A DNA stretch of 64,000 nucleotides, from NCBI RefSeq assembly GCF_000968135.1, contig NZ_FO538765.1, positions 1,751,819-1,815,818 of the forward strand, read 5' to 3'. The notes below the pieces were generated by a model, which saw only the letters and a list, made by a program, of their open reading frames with translations, had not been told where the DNA came from and searched no databases. Below, piece by piece: positions 9,397 to 17,006 of the stretch. Made by a program: the position numbers and the translations under genes. The DNA comes from Magnetospira sp. QH-2. GTDB taxonomy: Bacteria > Pseudomonadota > Alphaproteobacteria > Rhodospirillales > Magnetospiraceae. Each line of letters begins with the position of its first letter. The first letter of the stretch is position 1.

Positions 9397-10062
9397 TCAG
9401 CTAAATAGCGGGAGGTTCAGTCCTTCGGCAATGCTGTCGGCGAAGCGGACCTCGTAGTTCTCGCGGGCCTCCGCCTGGACCGCTTCCAGTTCGCCATCGT
9501 CGGAGCCATGTCCGGTCTTGACGTGCAAGCCACCGGCCAAACCCGCCAGCCGTCCGGCCCCGATGTCGCTGGCCCGATCGCCGATCACCCAGGACTGTGG
9601 CATGACGATCCGGAGATGATCCGCCGCCCGTTCCAGCATGCCGGGATTGGGTTTGCGGGCCGGATGATCCTTGTGAGCGTAAAGCTTCTTGGTGCCTTTT
9701 TCGTGGTGGGGACAGGCGTAGACGGCGTTCAGGTAAGCCCCCTCGGCCTCCAGCAGGTGTATGAGCCGTTCTTGAGTGGCCGCGAATTCGGACCAGCCAT
9801 ACAGTCCTCGGGCAATACCCGCCTGGTTGGTGATCAGCACCACGGGGATCTCCAGTTGATTGGCCCGGGTGATGACTTGCGCGGCGCCAGGAATCAGCTC
9901 TGCCTTGTACGGCTCGTGCAGATAGTTGACCTCCACCACCACGACGCCGTCGCGGTCGAGGAAGAGCGCCGGACGGTCAGCGGGGCCCTTGTCGAGAATT
10001 TGGTTCCAGACATGCTCACCGTCGATCATCAAGCCTTTGGGCAAATCAAGTTTCTGTTTCAT
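9397..10062 (-). CDS. HAD-IIIA phosphatase, GmhB-like (heptose bisphosphate or histidinol phosphate type)
   Basis: The 221-residue protein has HAD phosphatase motifs in order: FLDRDGVVVVEVNYLH (nucleophile and acid/base Asp pair), VVLITNQAGIARG, and ARKPNPGML then VIGDRASDIGAG. This is the D,D-heptose 1,7-bisphosphate phosphatase / histidinol-phosphatase layout. GmhB-type enzymes have a zinc loop CxH...CxC; here only the first pair is kept (ACPHH), while the second reads DHPARKP, so the site is altered or lost. The true substrate is therefore open. It overlaps the end of the preceding minus-strand gene by four bases (ATGA), indicating coupled translation. Confidence 0.75.
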   Translation of the reverse strand: MKQKLDLPKGLMIDGEHVWNQILDKGPADRPALFLDRDGVVVVEVNYLHEPYKAELIPGAAQVITRANQLEIPVVLITNQAGIARGLYGWSEFAATQERLIHLLEAEGAYLNAVYACPHHEKGTKKLYAHKDHPARKPNPGMLERAADHLRIVMPQSWVIGDRASDIGAGRLAGLAGGLHVKTGHGSDDGELEAVQAEARENYEVRFADSIAEGLNLPLFS

Positions 10063-10661
10063 GGGGCGGGCCTCGGATTGATGGGGATGAGCGTGCCGGA
10101 GCGGATGGCAAGAGAGGCGGGTGTGAGCAGGTTCATCAGCAGGGCAACCGTATCGGCGATGGGAACATCGGGCGAAATTACCAACGACAGGCGATGAACA
10201 CCGAGTGGCAGGGAACTGTTTAAAACCCGCCCCCCCGCGTCGTCATCCACCAGGGCAACGATGCGTCCATCGGTTTCTTCCATATCCTCGGCTAAGGCAC
10301 GGGCCAATCCGGCCAAGCTGCTCAGGTGGCGGCGCCAGACTTCGGCGGCTTCGTCGTCGTCGGGCAGGGGGCCCAATTCACTGCCATCTAAAACCAGGAT
10401 GTCCACGTTTTCGAGTTCCAAGGCAAGCACGTCTCGGGTTACCGAGTGGGATAGGTCACCTGGTAGCGATTGCACCGTTGCATTGTTTTCACCGTTCAAT
10501 TCATCGGCGATGACCTGCATCTCCGTTTCGCGCCCTCCGGCCAGGACCAAGAGGCCAGGTTCGGCGGAAAGTTTCGCCGCCAATCGATGCCCCATTTGCC
10601 CAAATGGACCAGCCAGAAGCAGGGTCGATGGGGGCGGGTCTTGGTCGCTGGTTTGAGTCAT
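10059..10661 (-). CDS. Rossmann-fold (SDR/epimerase-like) protein of unknown function
   Basis: A 200-residue protein that starts with a Rossmann-type strand and glycine turn (TLLLAGPFGQMGHRLAAKL), followed by alternating strands and helices (LLVLAGG, VDILVLDGSELG, GRIVALVDDD, HRLSLVISPDVPIADTVALLMNLL). This resembles short-chain dehydrogenase / NAD-dependent epimerase proteins but is shorter, and no YxxxK catalytic pair is visible. The first gene of a two-gene unit with the GmhB-like phosphatase, it might act in surface-sugar or nucleotide-sugar metabolism. That is guesswork from context. Confidence 0.5.
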   Translation of the reverse strand: MTQTSDQDPPPSTLLLAGPFGQMGHRLAAKLSAEPGLLVLAGGRETEMQVIADELNGENNATVQSLPGDLSHSVTRDVLALELENVDILVLDGSELGPLPDDDEAAEVWRRHLSSLAGLARALAEDMEETDGRIVALVDDDAGGRVLNSSLPLGVHRLSLVISPDVPIADTVALLMNLLTPASLAIRSGTLIPINPRPAP

Positions 10662-10863
10662 GAGAATGTCATTCCACGGAGTCGCGCTGAAGGGATCCTA
10701 TCGTCGGCGTCCAAAGGTCGCAATCGATCCTATTTAATATATTGAAATTAAAAGATATTTGTGGGGTGGTTGATCCTGCGACCGTCATTTGAAAGGATGA
10801 GGCTCCTCAGAAGAACGACCGTGGTCAACACGGCGTCTCACGCTTGGAAGGAATAGCCAAAAA

Positions 10864-11439
10864 ATGATGGAAATCCGCATCCATGGTCGGGGCGGGCAAG
10901 GCAATGTGGTCGCGGCCTATGTCCTGGCCACCGCAGCCTTCGAGGACGGGCGCTTTTGCCAGGCCTTTCCGGCCTTCGGCGCCGAGCGCCGGGGCGCCCC
11001 CGTCGTCGCCTTTGTCCGTGTCTCCCATTCCCAGATCCTGCAACGGGACGAAGTCAAGACACCTTCGTTTCTGATTATTCAGGACGAAACCCTGTTGCAC
11101 GAGGCGGGCCTTACCAAAGGCCTGAAAAAGGGTGGAGGCATCTTGATCAATTCGACCCTGGACGTGAAAGAGCTGAAAAAGCGCTACAAGGAAGACATGA
11201 TCCCCATTCCGGCCACTCAAATGGCCATCGAGAATGTCGGGCGTCCGGTGCCGAACGTGGCGCTGTTGTCGGCCTTTCTGGAAATGACCGGCATGCTGCC
11301 ACAATCAGCACTTAAAAAAGCTTTGAGCCAACGCTTCAAGGCGCATGTGTTGGAAAACAATCTGCGCCTCGCCCATCAGGCGGCAAAGGCAGTGGACAAA
11401 GGAATGTGGAAGGAGATCGCGGATGCGGCAAGCGCTTGA
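10864..11439 (+). CDS. 2-oxoacid:acceptor oxidoreductase, gamma subunit
   Basis: The 191-residue protein is the gamma domain of the pyruvate/2-oxoacid:ferredoxin oxidoreductase family. It shows the signature MMEIRIHGRGGQGNVVAAYVLA and the segment FPAFGAERRGAPVVAFVR, both involved in subunit and CoA contacts. It is the first gene of a four-gene operon (gamma, alpha, beta, flavoprotein-ferredoxin) and overlaps the alpha gene by 17 bases. Together the proteins decarboxylate a 2-oxoacid, make an acyl-CoA and pass electrons on. The substrate (pyruvate, 2-oxoglutarate or an aryl 2-oxoacid) cannot be decided from sequence reading alone. Confidence 0.88.
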   Translation: MMEIRIHGRGGQGNVVAAYVLATAAFEDGRFCQAFPAFGAERRGAPVVAFVRVSHSQILQRDEVKTPSFLIIQDETLLHEAGLTKGLKKGGGILINSTLDVKELKKRYKEDMIPIPATQMAIENVGRPVPNVALLSAFLEMTGMLPQSALKKALSQRFKAHVLENNLRLAHQAAKAVDKGMWKEIADAASA

Positions 11440-12595
11440 AGGTTCGCAGGCCATCGCAAAAGCGGTGGCTCTGTGTCGTCCGGGCGTGGTGGCGGCCTAT
11501 CCCATCACCCCGCAGACCCACATCGTGGAAAACATTTCCAAGCTGGTTGCCGATGGCGACATGAAGACTCAGTTGGTCAGTGTGGAGAGCGAATTCTCCG
11601 CCGCCTCCGTGGCCTTGGGCGCCGCCGCTGCCGGGTCGCGGGCTTATACGGCCAGTTCGTCGCAGGGCATCATGTTGATGGCCGAGGTGCTGTTCAATAT
11701 CGCCGGGCTGCGCATTCCCATGGTGCTGACCTGCGCCAACCGGGCCGTCGGTGCGCCATTGAACATCTGGAACGATCAGTCGGACAGCATGGCTGTGCGG
11801 GACTCAGGCTGGATCCAGCTCTATTGCGCCGACAACCAGGAGGCCGTGGATACCATGATCCAGGCCTATCGCATCACCGAAAAGACCGAACTGCCGGTGA
11901 TGGTCTGCATGGACGGGTTCATTCTGACCCATACCCTGGAAGTGATCGATATTCCGGACTCCGCCAAGGTCGATAAATATCTGCCCGAGTATAAGTTCAA
12001 GCGGGTTTTGGATCCTTCGGACCCGATCAGTGTCGGGACCTTGGTATCGCCCGAGTTTTTCTCCGAGGTACGCCATTCCCATCATGCCGCCATGCAAAAG
12101 GCTCTGCCGGAAATCGTTTCGGCGGACAAGGCATTCGGGCGCGCCTTCAAGCGCAGTTATGGCGGCCTGCTCAGCGAGCATGGCGACGAAAACGCCACGG
12201 TGGCAATCCTGACCCTTGGGTCCGTGTCCGGTACCTTGCGGGCGGGTATGGAACGCTATCCACCGCGCCGCAAGACCAAGATCATCAACATGCGCTGCTT
12301 CCGGCCATTCCCCGAGGATGCCATCCGCGAGGCCTGTGCTGGGATCAAGGACCTGATCGTCATGGAGCGCGCCTTCTCGGCGGGCATGGGCGGTATCGTT
12401 GGGACGGAGATCCGCGCCGCCCTATCAAGCATGAAAAACCCGCCGAAGGTCCACAACGTGGCCGTTGGTCTGGGTGGACGCGACATTCCCATCGAAATGT
12501 TTCCGCGCCTGATGGAGGCCCTCAAAGAGGACTCCATCTCCGAGTTCTCGGTATTCGATGTAGAGCTGGACAAGCTCCCCAAGGAGGACCGCTGA
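11423..12595 (+). CDS. 2-oxoacid:acceptor oxidoreductase, alpha subunit
   Basis: The 390-residue alpha chain carries the N-terminal pyrimidine-binding region of the thiamine enzyme (LEGSQAIAKAVALCRPGVVAAYPITPQTHIVE) and the conserved acidic stretch VSVESEFSAASVALGAAAAG. The region around GRAFKRSYGGL and the C-terminal transketolase-like domain (ILTLGSVSGTLRAGM ... KTKIINMRCFRPFP) complete the family layout. The start at ATG 11423 lies inside the end of the gamma gene. Fusion of domains as in single-chain NifJ is absent; this is the archaeal-type split enzyme. Confidence 0.9.
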   Translation: MRQALEGSQAIAKAVALCRPGVVAAYPITPQTHIVENISKLVADGDMKTQLVSVESEFSAASVALGAAAAGSRAYTASSSQGIMLMAEVLFNIAGLRIPMVLTCANRAVGAPLNIWNDQSDSMAVRDSGWIQLYCADNQEAVDTMIQAYRITEKTELPVMVCMDGFILTHTLEVIDIPDSAKVDKYLPEYKFKRVLDPSDPISVGTLVSPEFFSEVRHSHHAAMQKALPEIVSADKAFGRAFKRSYGGLLSEHGDENATVAILTLGSVSGTLRAGMERYPPRRKTKIINMRCFRPFPEDAIREACAGIKDLIVMERAFSAGMGGIVGTEIRAALSSMKNPPKVHNVAVGLGGRDIPIEMFPRLMEALKEDSISEFSVFDVELDKLPKEDR

Positions 12596-12596
12596 C

Positions 12597-13664
12597 ATGG
12601 CCGCGAAAAAGAAAGTCGATCAGGAACGTTTGCGCGAACTGCGCAACAAGCATGGTCGCAAGGACGGGGAAGCCCCCAAAAAGGGGGAAGCCAAGCAAAA
12701 AGACGCCCGTCAGCTTCAGCCCCGTTTCAGGGGATTGGAAGCCGGACACCGGGCCTGTCAGGGCTGCGGGGAGGCTTTGGCCGCGCGGTTGGTCACCGAG
12801 GCCGCCGGGCCTGATGTGATGATCGCCAATGCCACCGGGTGTCTGGAAGTCTTCACCACCCCCTGGCCGCAATCGGCTTGGCGGGTGCCTTGGATCCATT
12901 CATTGTTCGAGAACGCCGCCGCTGTGGCCTCGGGCATGGAAGCCGCCATGCTGGACCAAGGCAAGTCGACCAAGGTTTTGGCCTTCGGCGGCGATGGCGG
13001 CACCTTCGATATCGGTTTCCAGGCTCTGTCTGGCATGCTCGAGCGCGAACATAACGTGCTTTACGTCTGCTACGACAACGAAGCCTACATGAACACCGGC
13101 ATCCAGCGGTCCGGTTCGACGCCCCATTCGGCGCGCACCACCACCTCGCCACCAGGCAAGGCGAGCATGGGCAAGCGGCACCTGAAAAAGGACCTGCTAT
13201 CGATCATTTCGTCGCATCATATTCCTTATGCCGCCAGTACCTCGGTGGCCTATCCCGCCGACATCCGGCGCAAGGTGCGTCGGGCCATGGAAATCACCGG
13301 CCCGACCTTCTTGTTGGTGCACAGCCCCTGTCCGCTTGGTTGGGGGCATGATGGCGCCAAGACCATCGAGGTGGCGCGCCTGGCGGTTCAATCAGGCCTG
13401 TTCCCGTTGGTTGAGATGGAGCGGGGCGATGTCACCGATGTGATGCCCATCCGCAAGCCACGACCGGTGGCCGATTATCTCAAGCAACAGGTGCGCTTCC
13501 GTCATCTGTTCGTGCCGGACGACCCCCGGGCTTTGGAGGAGCAAGAGCACCTGCAGGCTTTGGCCGACTACAATATCGAACGCTATGGGCTTTACGGAGA
13601 GGATGACGATCCGTTGGATACCGATGGCGCCGACGCGGTCCGCCGCGGCGGTTTGGCGAATTAA
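12597..13664 (+). CDS. 2-oxoacid:acceptor oxidoreductase, beta subunit (thiamine diphosphate binding)
   Basis: The 355-residue beta chain binds thiamine diphosphate through FGGDGGTFDIGFQALSG and the following YVCYDNEAYMNTGIQRSG. CQGCGEAL near residue 55 and two further cysteines (ATGCLEVF and HSPCPLGW) supply the ligands for the proximal 4Fe-4S cluster usual in PorB proteins. An N-terminal basic, charged extension of about 45 residues (AAKKKVDQERLRELRNKHGR) precedes the domain and is unusual for the family. The gene starts one base after the alpha stop. Confidence 0.9.
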   Translation: MAAKKKVDQERLRELRNKHGRKDGEAPKKGEAKQKDARQLQPRFRGLEAGHRACQGCGEALAARLVTEAAGPDVMIANATGCLEVFTTPWPQSAWRVPWIHSLFENAAAVASGMEAAMLDQGKSTKVLAFGGDGGTFDIGFQALSGMLEREHNVLYVCYDNEAYMNTGIQRSGSTPHSARTTTSPPGKASMGKRHLKKDLLSIISSHHIPYAASTSVAYPADIRRKVRRAMEITGPTFLLVHSPCPLGWGHDGAKTIEVARLAVQSGLFPLVEMERGDVTDVMPIRKPRPVADYLKQQVRFRHLFVPDDPRALEEQEHLQALADYNIERYGLYGEDDDPLDTDGADAVRRGGLAN

Positions 13665-13679
13665 GGGGAGAGACAGAAC

Positions 13680-15371
13680 ATGGCTGTGTTAACACGCGGG
13701 GCCTATGCCCTTCCCGGGACGTCACTGGACTTCAAGACCGGTACCTGGCGGGTGGATATTCCCTATCACCAGCACTGGTCGGCGCCCTGCCATACCGCCT
13801 GTCCGGCGGGAGAGGATCAACAAGCCTGGCTGGCCAAAATTCAGGAAAACAAGCTGCACGAGGCTTGGGAAGTCCTGGTGGCCGCCAATCCCATGCCGGC
13901 GATCACCGGGCGGGTCTGCCCGCATCCTTGCGAGTCCGCTTGCAATCGGGCCCAATACGACGAACCCATTGCCATTCACAATGTGGAACGGTTTCTCGGC
14001 GACGAGGCCATCCGTCTGGGCTGGAAATATCCGATCCTGAAGAAGGTGACCAAAGAATCGCCGAGCGTGGCCGTGGTCGGTGCGGGGCCAGCCGGGCTTT
14101 CCGCCGCCTATCATCTGGTCCGACGGGGATTTAAGGTCAATCTGTTCGATGCTCTGCCAGAAGCCGGGGGACTTTTACGCTCGGCCATTCCCATGACCCG
14201 GCTGCCGCGCAAGGTTCTGGATGCGGAAATCGAGCGCATTTTCGCTCTCAATGGGTTGAAGTTCCATCCGCGTCATCGCTTGGGACGGGATATCTCCTTG
14301 GGTGAGTTGCAAAATGATCATTCGGCCGTCTTCATGGGCCCGGGAGCCGAGCGTTCCAAGAACTGGGACGTGGATGGGGCCGTGCCCGCCGATTTGCATC
14401 AAGGATTGCACCTGATCAAGGAATGGGTGGATCACGGCGAAATCCCGACGCCGAAGAGTGTTGCCATTCATGGCGGCGGCAATACGGCGGTGGACCTGGC
14501 CCGCATCATGAAGCGGCGGGGGGTGGAAGAAGTCTATGTGATTACGGCATCGGGTCTGCCCGGTCCCGACACGGCGCCCGACGACATTCTCAATGTGGTG
14601 CCGCGCGAGTTGGAAGAAGCCATCGAGGAGGGGGTGATCTTTTATCCCCACCGGACCATTCAGCGGCTGATCATGCGCGGGTCAAAGCTGATCGGCGTGG
14701 AGATGGTTCACCTGAAAAAGCTGCCCGGCAAGGGGGGGCGGAAAAGCCGTATCTCGTTCCAGGGTACCGAGCGGGTGCTCAACGTGGATATGGTCATTCC
14801 GTCCATTGGCGAAGCTGTGGATGCAGGTGGTTTCGAAAAACTGGTCGGCAACGCCAACTACTTTAAAACCGATGACTGGGGCAACGTGTCAGATCATCCC
14901 GGCGTGTTCGTCGGCGGTGACGCCCGCGGCGACCGGGGCACGGTTAGTGCCGCCGTTGGCGATGGGCGCAAGGCGGCGGAAGCCGTCGAGGCCTTTATCA
15001 AAAGCAAGGAGCCGGTGGACGACGTTCGCGAGACCCTTGATTACGATAAACTGAACGTCAACTACTACGAGCCGGCGCCCCGATCCTTTGTCGGCAAGCT
15101 GCCAGTCATCGATCGCACCGACTTTGCGGAAATCGAGCAGAGTTTGGAATACGCCCAGGTGATCGACGAAGGCGCCCGCTGCTTTAGCTGCGGCAATTGC
15201 CTGGCTTGCGACAACTGCTGGACCTACTGCCCGGACAATGCGGTGGTAAAAACCCGCGACACCTGTTCGGACGGCTCACACTATCTGTTTGACTACGAGT
15301 TCTGTAAGGGCTGCGGCATGTGCGCCGCGGAATGCCCGTGCGGCTATATTCTCATGAAGCACGAGGATTAA
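13680..15371 (+). CDS. GltD-like NAD(P)/FAD oxidoreductase fused to a 2x[4Fe-4S] ferredoxin domain
   Basis: The 563-residue protein joins three parts. Residues about 30-105 form the cysteine-rich Fer4_20 domain of glutamate synthase small subunits (CHTACPAGEDQQAWL, RVCPHPCESACNR). Next comes an FAD site (VAVVGAGPAGLSAAYHLVRRG) and an NAD(P) site (VAIHGGGNTAVDLARIMKRRG). The last 60 residues form a two-cluster ferredoxin (CFSCGNCLACDNCWTYCPD and CKGCGMCAAECPCGYI) equal to the delta subunit of 2-oxoacid oxidoreductases. It therefore probably links the oxidoreductase to NAD(P)H rather than to free ferredoxin. The closest parallel I know is the flavoprotein subunit of phenylglyoxylate:NAD oxidoreductase (PadH). 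Confidence 0.88.
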   Translation: MAVLTRGAYALPGTSLDFKTGTWRVDIPYHQHWSAPCHTACPAGEDQQAWLAKIQENKLHEAWEVLVAANPMPAITGRVCPHPCESACNRAQYDEPIAIHNVERFLGDEAIRLGWKYPILKKVTKESPSVAVVGAGPAGLSAAYHLVRRGFKVNLFDALPEAGGLLRSAIPMTRLPRKVLDAEIERIFALNGLKFHPRHRLGRDISLGELQNDHSAVFMGPGAERSKNWDVDGAVPADLHQGLHLIKEWVDHGEIPTPKSVAIHGGGNTAVDLARIMKRRGVEEVYVITASGLPGPDTAPDDILNVVPRELEEAIEEGVIFYPHRTIQRLIMRGSKLIGVEMVHLKKLPGKGGRKSRISFQGTERVLNVDMVIPSIGEAVDAGGFEKLVGNANYFKTDDWGNVSDHPGVFVGGDARGDRGTVSAAVGDGRKAAEAVEAFIKSKEPVDDVRETLDYDKLNVNYYEPAPRSFVGKLPVIDRTDFAEIEQSLEYAQVIDEGARCFSCGNCLACDNCWTYCPDNAVVKTRDTCSDGSHYLFDYEFCKGCGMCAAECPCGYILMKHED

Positions 15372-15375
15372 TAAG

Positions 15376-16584
15376 TCAGCGTACGGCAGCTTGCGCCAGG
15401 GTATAGACCGTCATCCGGCGGTCGACCCCGCGCAATGCCTGCTCACCCAACGATATACAGCGATCCGCCGTGATTTTTGCGAACTGATCGGAGAGTAACA
15501 AAGGCTGGTCGAGGGTCTTGCAGAAGCCCTCAAGGCGCGCGGCTTCGTTGGCTGCCGGGCCAATGACGGTGAATTCCAAGCGTTCGGGAGTGCCGATATT
15601 GCCATAAGTCACATCCCCCATATGCAGGGCGATTCCATAGCCCAGCGGTTCTTCTCCGGCGGCTGTGCGTTCACGGTTCAGGTCATCCATGCGGCCCATG
15701 GCGTCGGTGGCGGCGGCTAGGGCATCAATACAGGCTTGCCGATGAATAGGGCATTTCTCCGGATTGGGAACGGGGGGGGCATCAATGGGGAAGATCGCCA
15801 GTACGGCATCGCCCACATAGCGCAATACTTCGCCACCGTGACCCAACACCGCCCCAGCCATGCATTCAAAGAATTCATTGAGCAGATTAAGATACTCCGG
15901 GCGCGGTAGAATATCGGCCATTGGGGTCGAGCCGCGCAGATCACAAAACCAGATCACCGAGTGAATATCATCGCCGTCGCCACGACGCACTTGGCCATCC
16001 AGCACCTTGGCGCCTGTTTTTCCGCCCAGATAGGTTTCCAGAACCGTCCGCGCGGTATAGCGCAGGGCGTGAACCTCCAGAGCGCGGGACAGGGGGATGG
16101 TCATGGCGGTAAGTCGTTCGATCTGTTCGTCGTCAAATCCTTCCGGTCCATCGCTGGCCAGGGTGAGCGCATGCAAGCTACCGTCTCCGAACACAATTGG
16201 CAGGGCCAAATAGTCCGTATAGCCCTCGTCCACCAAGTCGGGGAGGATGTTGTAGTCCAACTGAATGTCTGGTCCGATTAGGCGCCGCCGGATGGTCGAG
16301 CCATCTTCGAATATCTTGGCATAGGGACTCTTAAGATACCTGTCCGTCTCGATGATCTCATGGGGAGCCCGGACTTCAGCTACTTCTTCTTGCCCAAAAA
16401 CCCAGGTGTAGCTGGTGCCGATGGCCTGAGGATGGAGAGTCCGCAGGGTCACCCGTGCGCGCCCCACGGGAATGTCAAAAGCTCTCAGCTGCTGGCTCAG
16501 TCCGGTTAGAAGTTCCGGAACGGACGACGCGCTCCAGCCGTAGCGGTAGAGCCAGTCATCAATGGGATCATCGGAGGGTTTCAT
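15376..16584 (-). CDS. class III adenylate/guanylate cyclase with N-terminal sensory region
   Basis: A 402-residue cytoplasmic protein. The first 190 residues have no membrane segment and look like a degenerate GAF-type or LuxR-type sensory region (YTWVFGQEEVAEVRAPHEI, GYTDYLALPIVFGDGS). Residues about 200-400 are a class III cyclase domain. Metal ligands sit in VIWFCDLRGSTPMAD and YVGDAVLAIF, and the transition-state Asn/Arg in PAANEAARLEGFC. The usual adenine-selecting Asp before the VIG motif is Thr (EFTVIG), as in class IIIb enzymes. It is convergent with the oxidoreductase operon, ending four bases from it. The product should be cAMP, but this is not proven. Confidence 0.85.
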   Translation of the reverse strand: MKPSDDPIDDWLYRYGWSASSVPELLTGLSQQLRAFDIPVGRARVTLRTLHPQAIGTSYTWVFGQEEVAEVRAPHEIIETDRYLKSPYAKIFEDGSTIRRRLIGPDIQLDYNILPDLVDEGYTDYLALPIVFGDGSLHALTLASDGPEGFDDEQIERLTAMTIPLSRALEVHALRYTARTVLETYLGGKTGAKVLDGQVRRGDGDDIHSVIWFCDLRGSTPMADILPRPEYLNLLNEFFECMAGAVLGHGGEVLRYVGDAVLAIFPIDAPPVPNPEKCPIHRQACIDALAAATDAMGRMDDLNRERTAAGEEPLGYGIALHMGDVTYGNIGTPERLEFTVIGPAANEAARLEGFCKTLDQPLLLSDQFAKITADRCISLGEQALRGVDRRMTVYTLAQAAVR

Positions 16585-16653
16585 AGCTTTTCATATGGCT
16601 CGAATTCCGCTTCCGGCAAGGGAGTAAACAGGATGGAACGCCTTGCCGTGGAT

Positions 16654-16719
16654 AAAAAAACCGGGCAGCTGGAAAGCCGCCCGGTTCAAGTATAGCGCAT
16701 GTTCGGGAGGAACACGCAG
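16654..16719 (-). ncRNA. predicted trans-acting small RNA with anti-Shine-Dalgarno hairpin loop
   Basis: Reading the minus strand, an 8-bp hairpin (16717-16710 with 16704-16697) presents the loop CTCCC, giving CCTCCC across the loop edge, complementary to a ribosome-binding site. About ten unpaired bases follow, then a strong Rho-independent terminator: a 12-bp stem with one G-U pair (16686-16675 region with 16670-16659) ending in seven Ts (16660-16654). No gene on the minus strand upstream would need this terminator, and the cyclase gene begins only 70 bases downstream. This two-hairpin plan is that of alphaproteobacterial CUCCUCCC-loop sRNAs (suhB/mmgR-like, alpha-r families). The 5' end is not certain and may lie as far as about 16790. 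Confidence 0.55.
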
Positions 16720-16821
16720 AGAGAAGTTATAAGGATTACTCTCGCCAGCTATATTTGGCAAAAGGATGGTCAATCCTCATAAGATCTCCGCGTAAGCTAG
16801 GTCTAGAGATCCCCGCTATCA

Positions 16822-16835
16822 TTGATCCATATCAA
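16822..16835. promoter_or_regulatory. perfect FNR/Anr-type operator
   Basis: TTGAT-CCAT-ATCAA matches the FNR consensus TTGATN4ATCAA exactly. It lies between the predicted sRNA (minus strand, about 105 bases away) and the PAS kinase (plus strand, 172 bases away). A second imperfectly spaced repeat, CATTGAT-N8-ATCAATG, follows at 16843-16864. A -10-like TAGCTT (16799-16794, minus) would place the site near -41 of a minus-strand start around 16787. Oxygen-responsive control of the sRNA, the kinase or both is inferred. Confidence 0.6.
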
Positions 16836-17006
16836 TTTTGAACATTGATTTTCTCCCATCAATGATCGGGTTGTATTCATTCTAAAGAAGAGGATAGCGA
16901 TAAAGTTATGCATGGTTACCTTTTTTTGATCGCGTGCCATGGTCATCGCAGGTGAATCGAGCTACGCTTCCTGCAGAAAAAGGACGGACACAGAATTGGG
17001 GCGGGC

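Noticed and set aside
10743-10800. FNR-like half site GGTTGATCC before the oxidoreductase operon
   Set aside because: Only one half (TTGAT) is present; the expected ATCAA four bases on is absent.
16591-16773. 60-codon minus-strand frame upstream of the cyclase
   Set aside because: It runs straight through the sRNA hairpins and terminator and has no ribosome-binding site.
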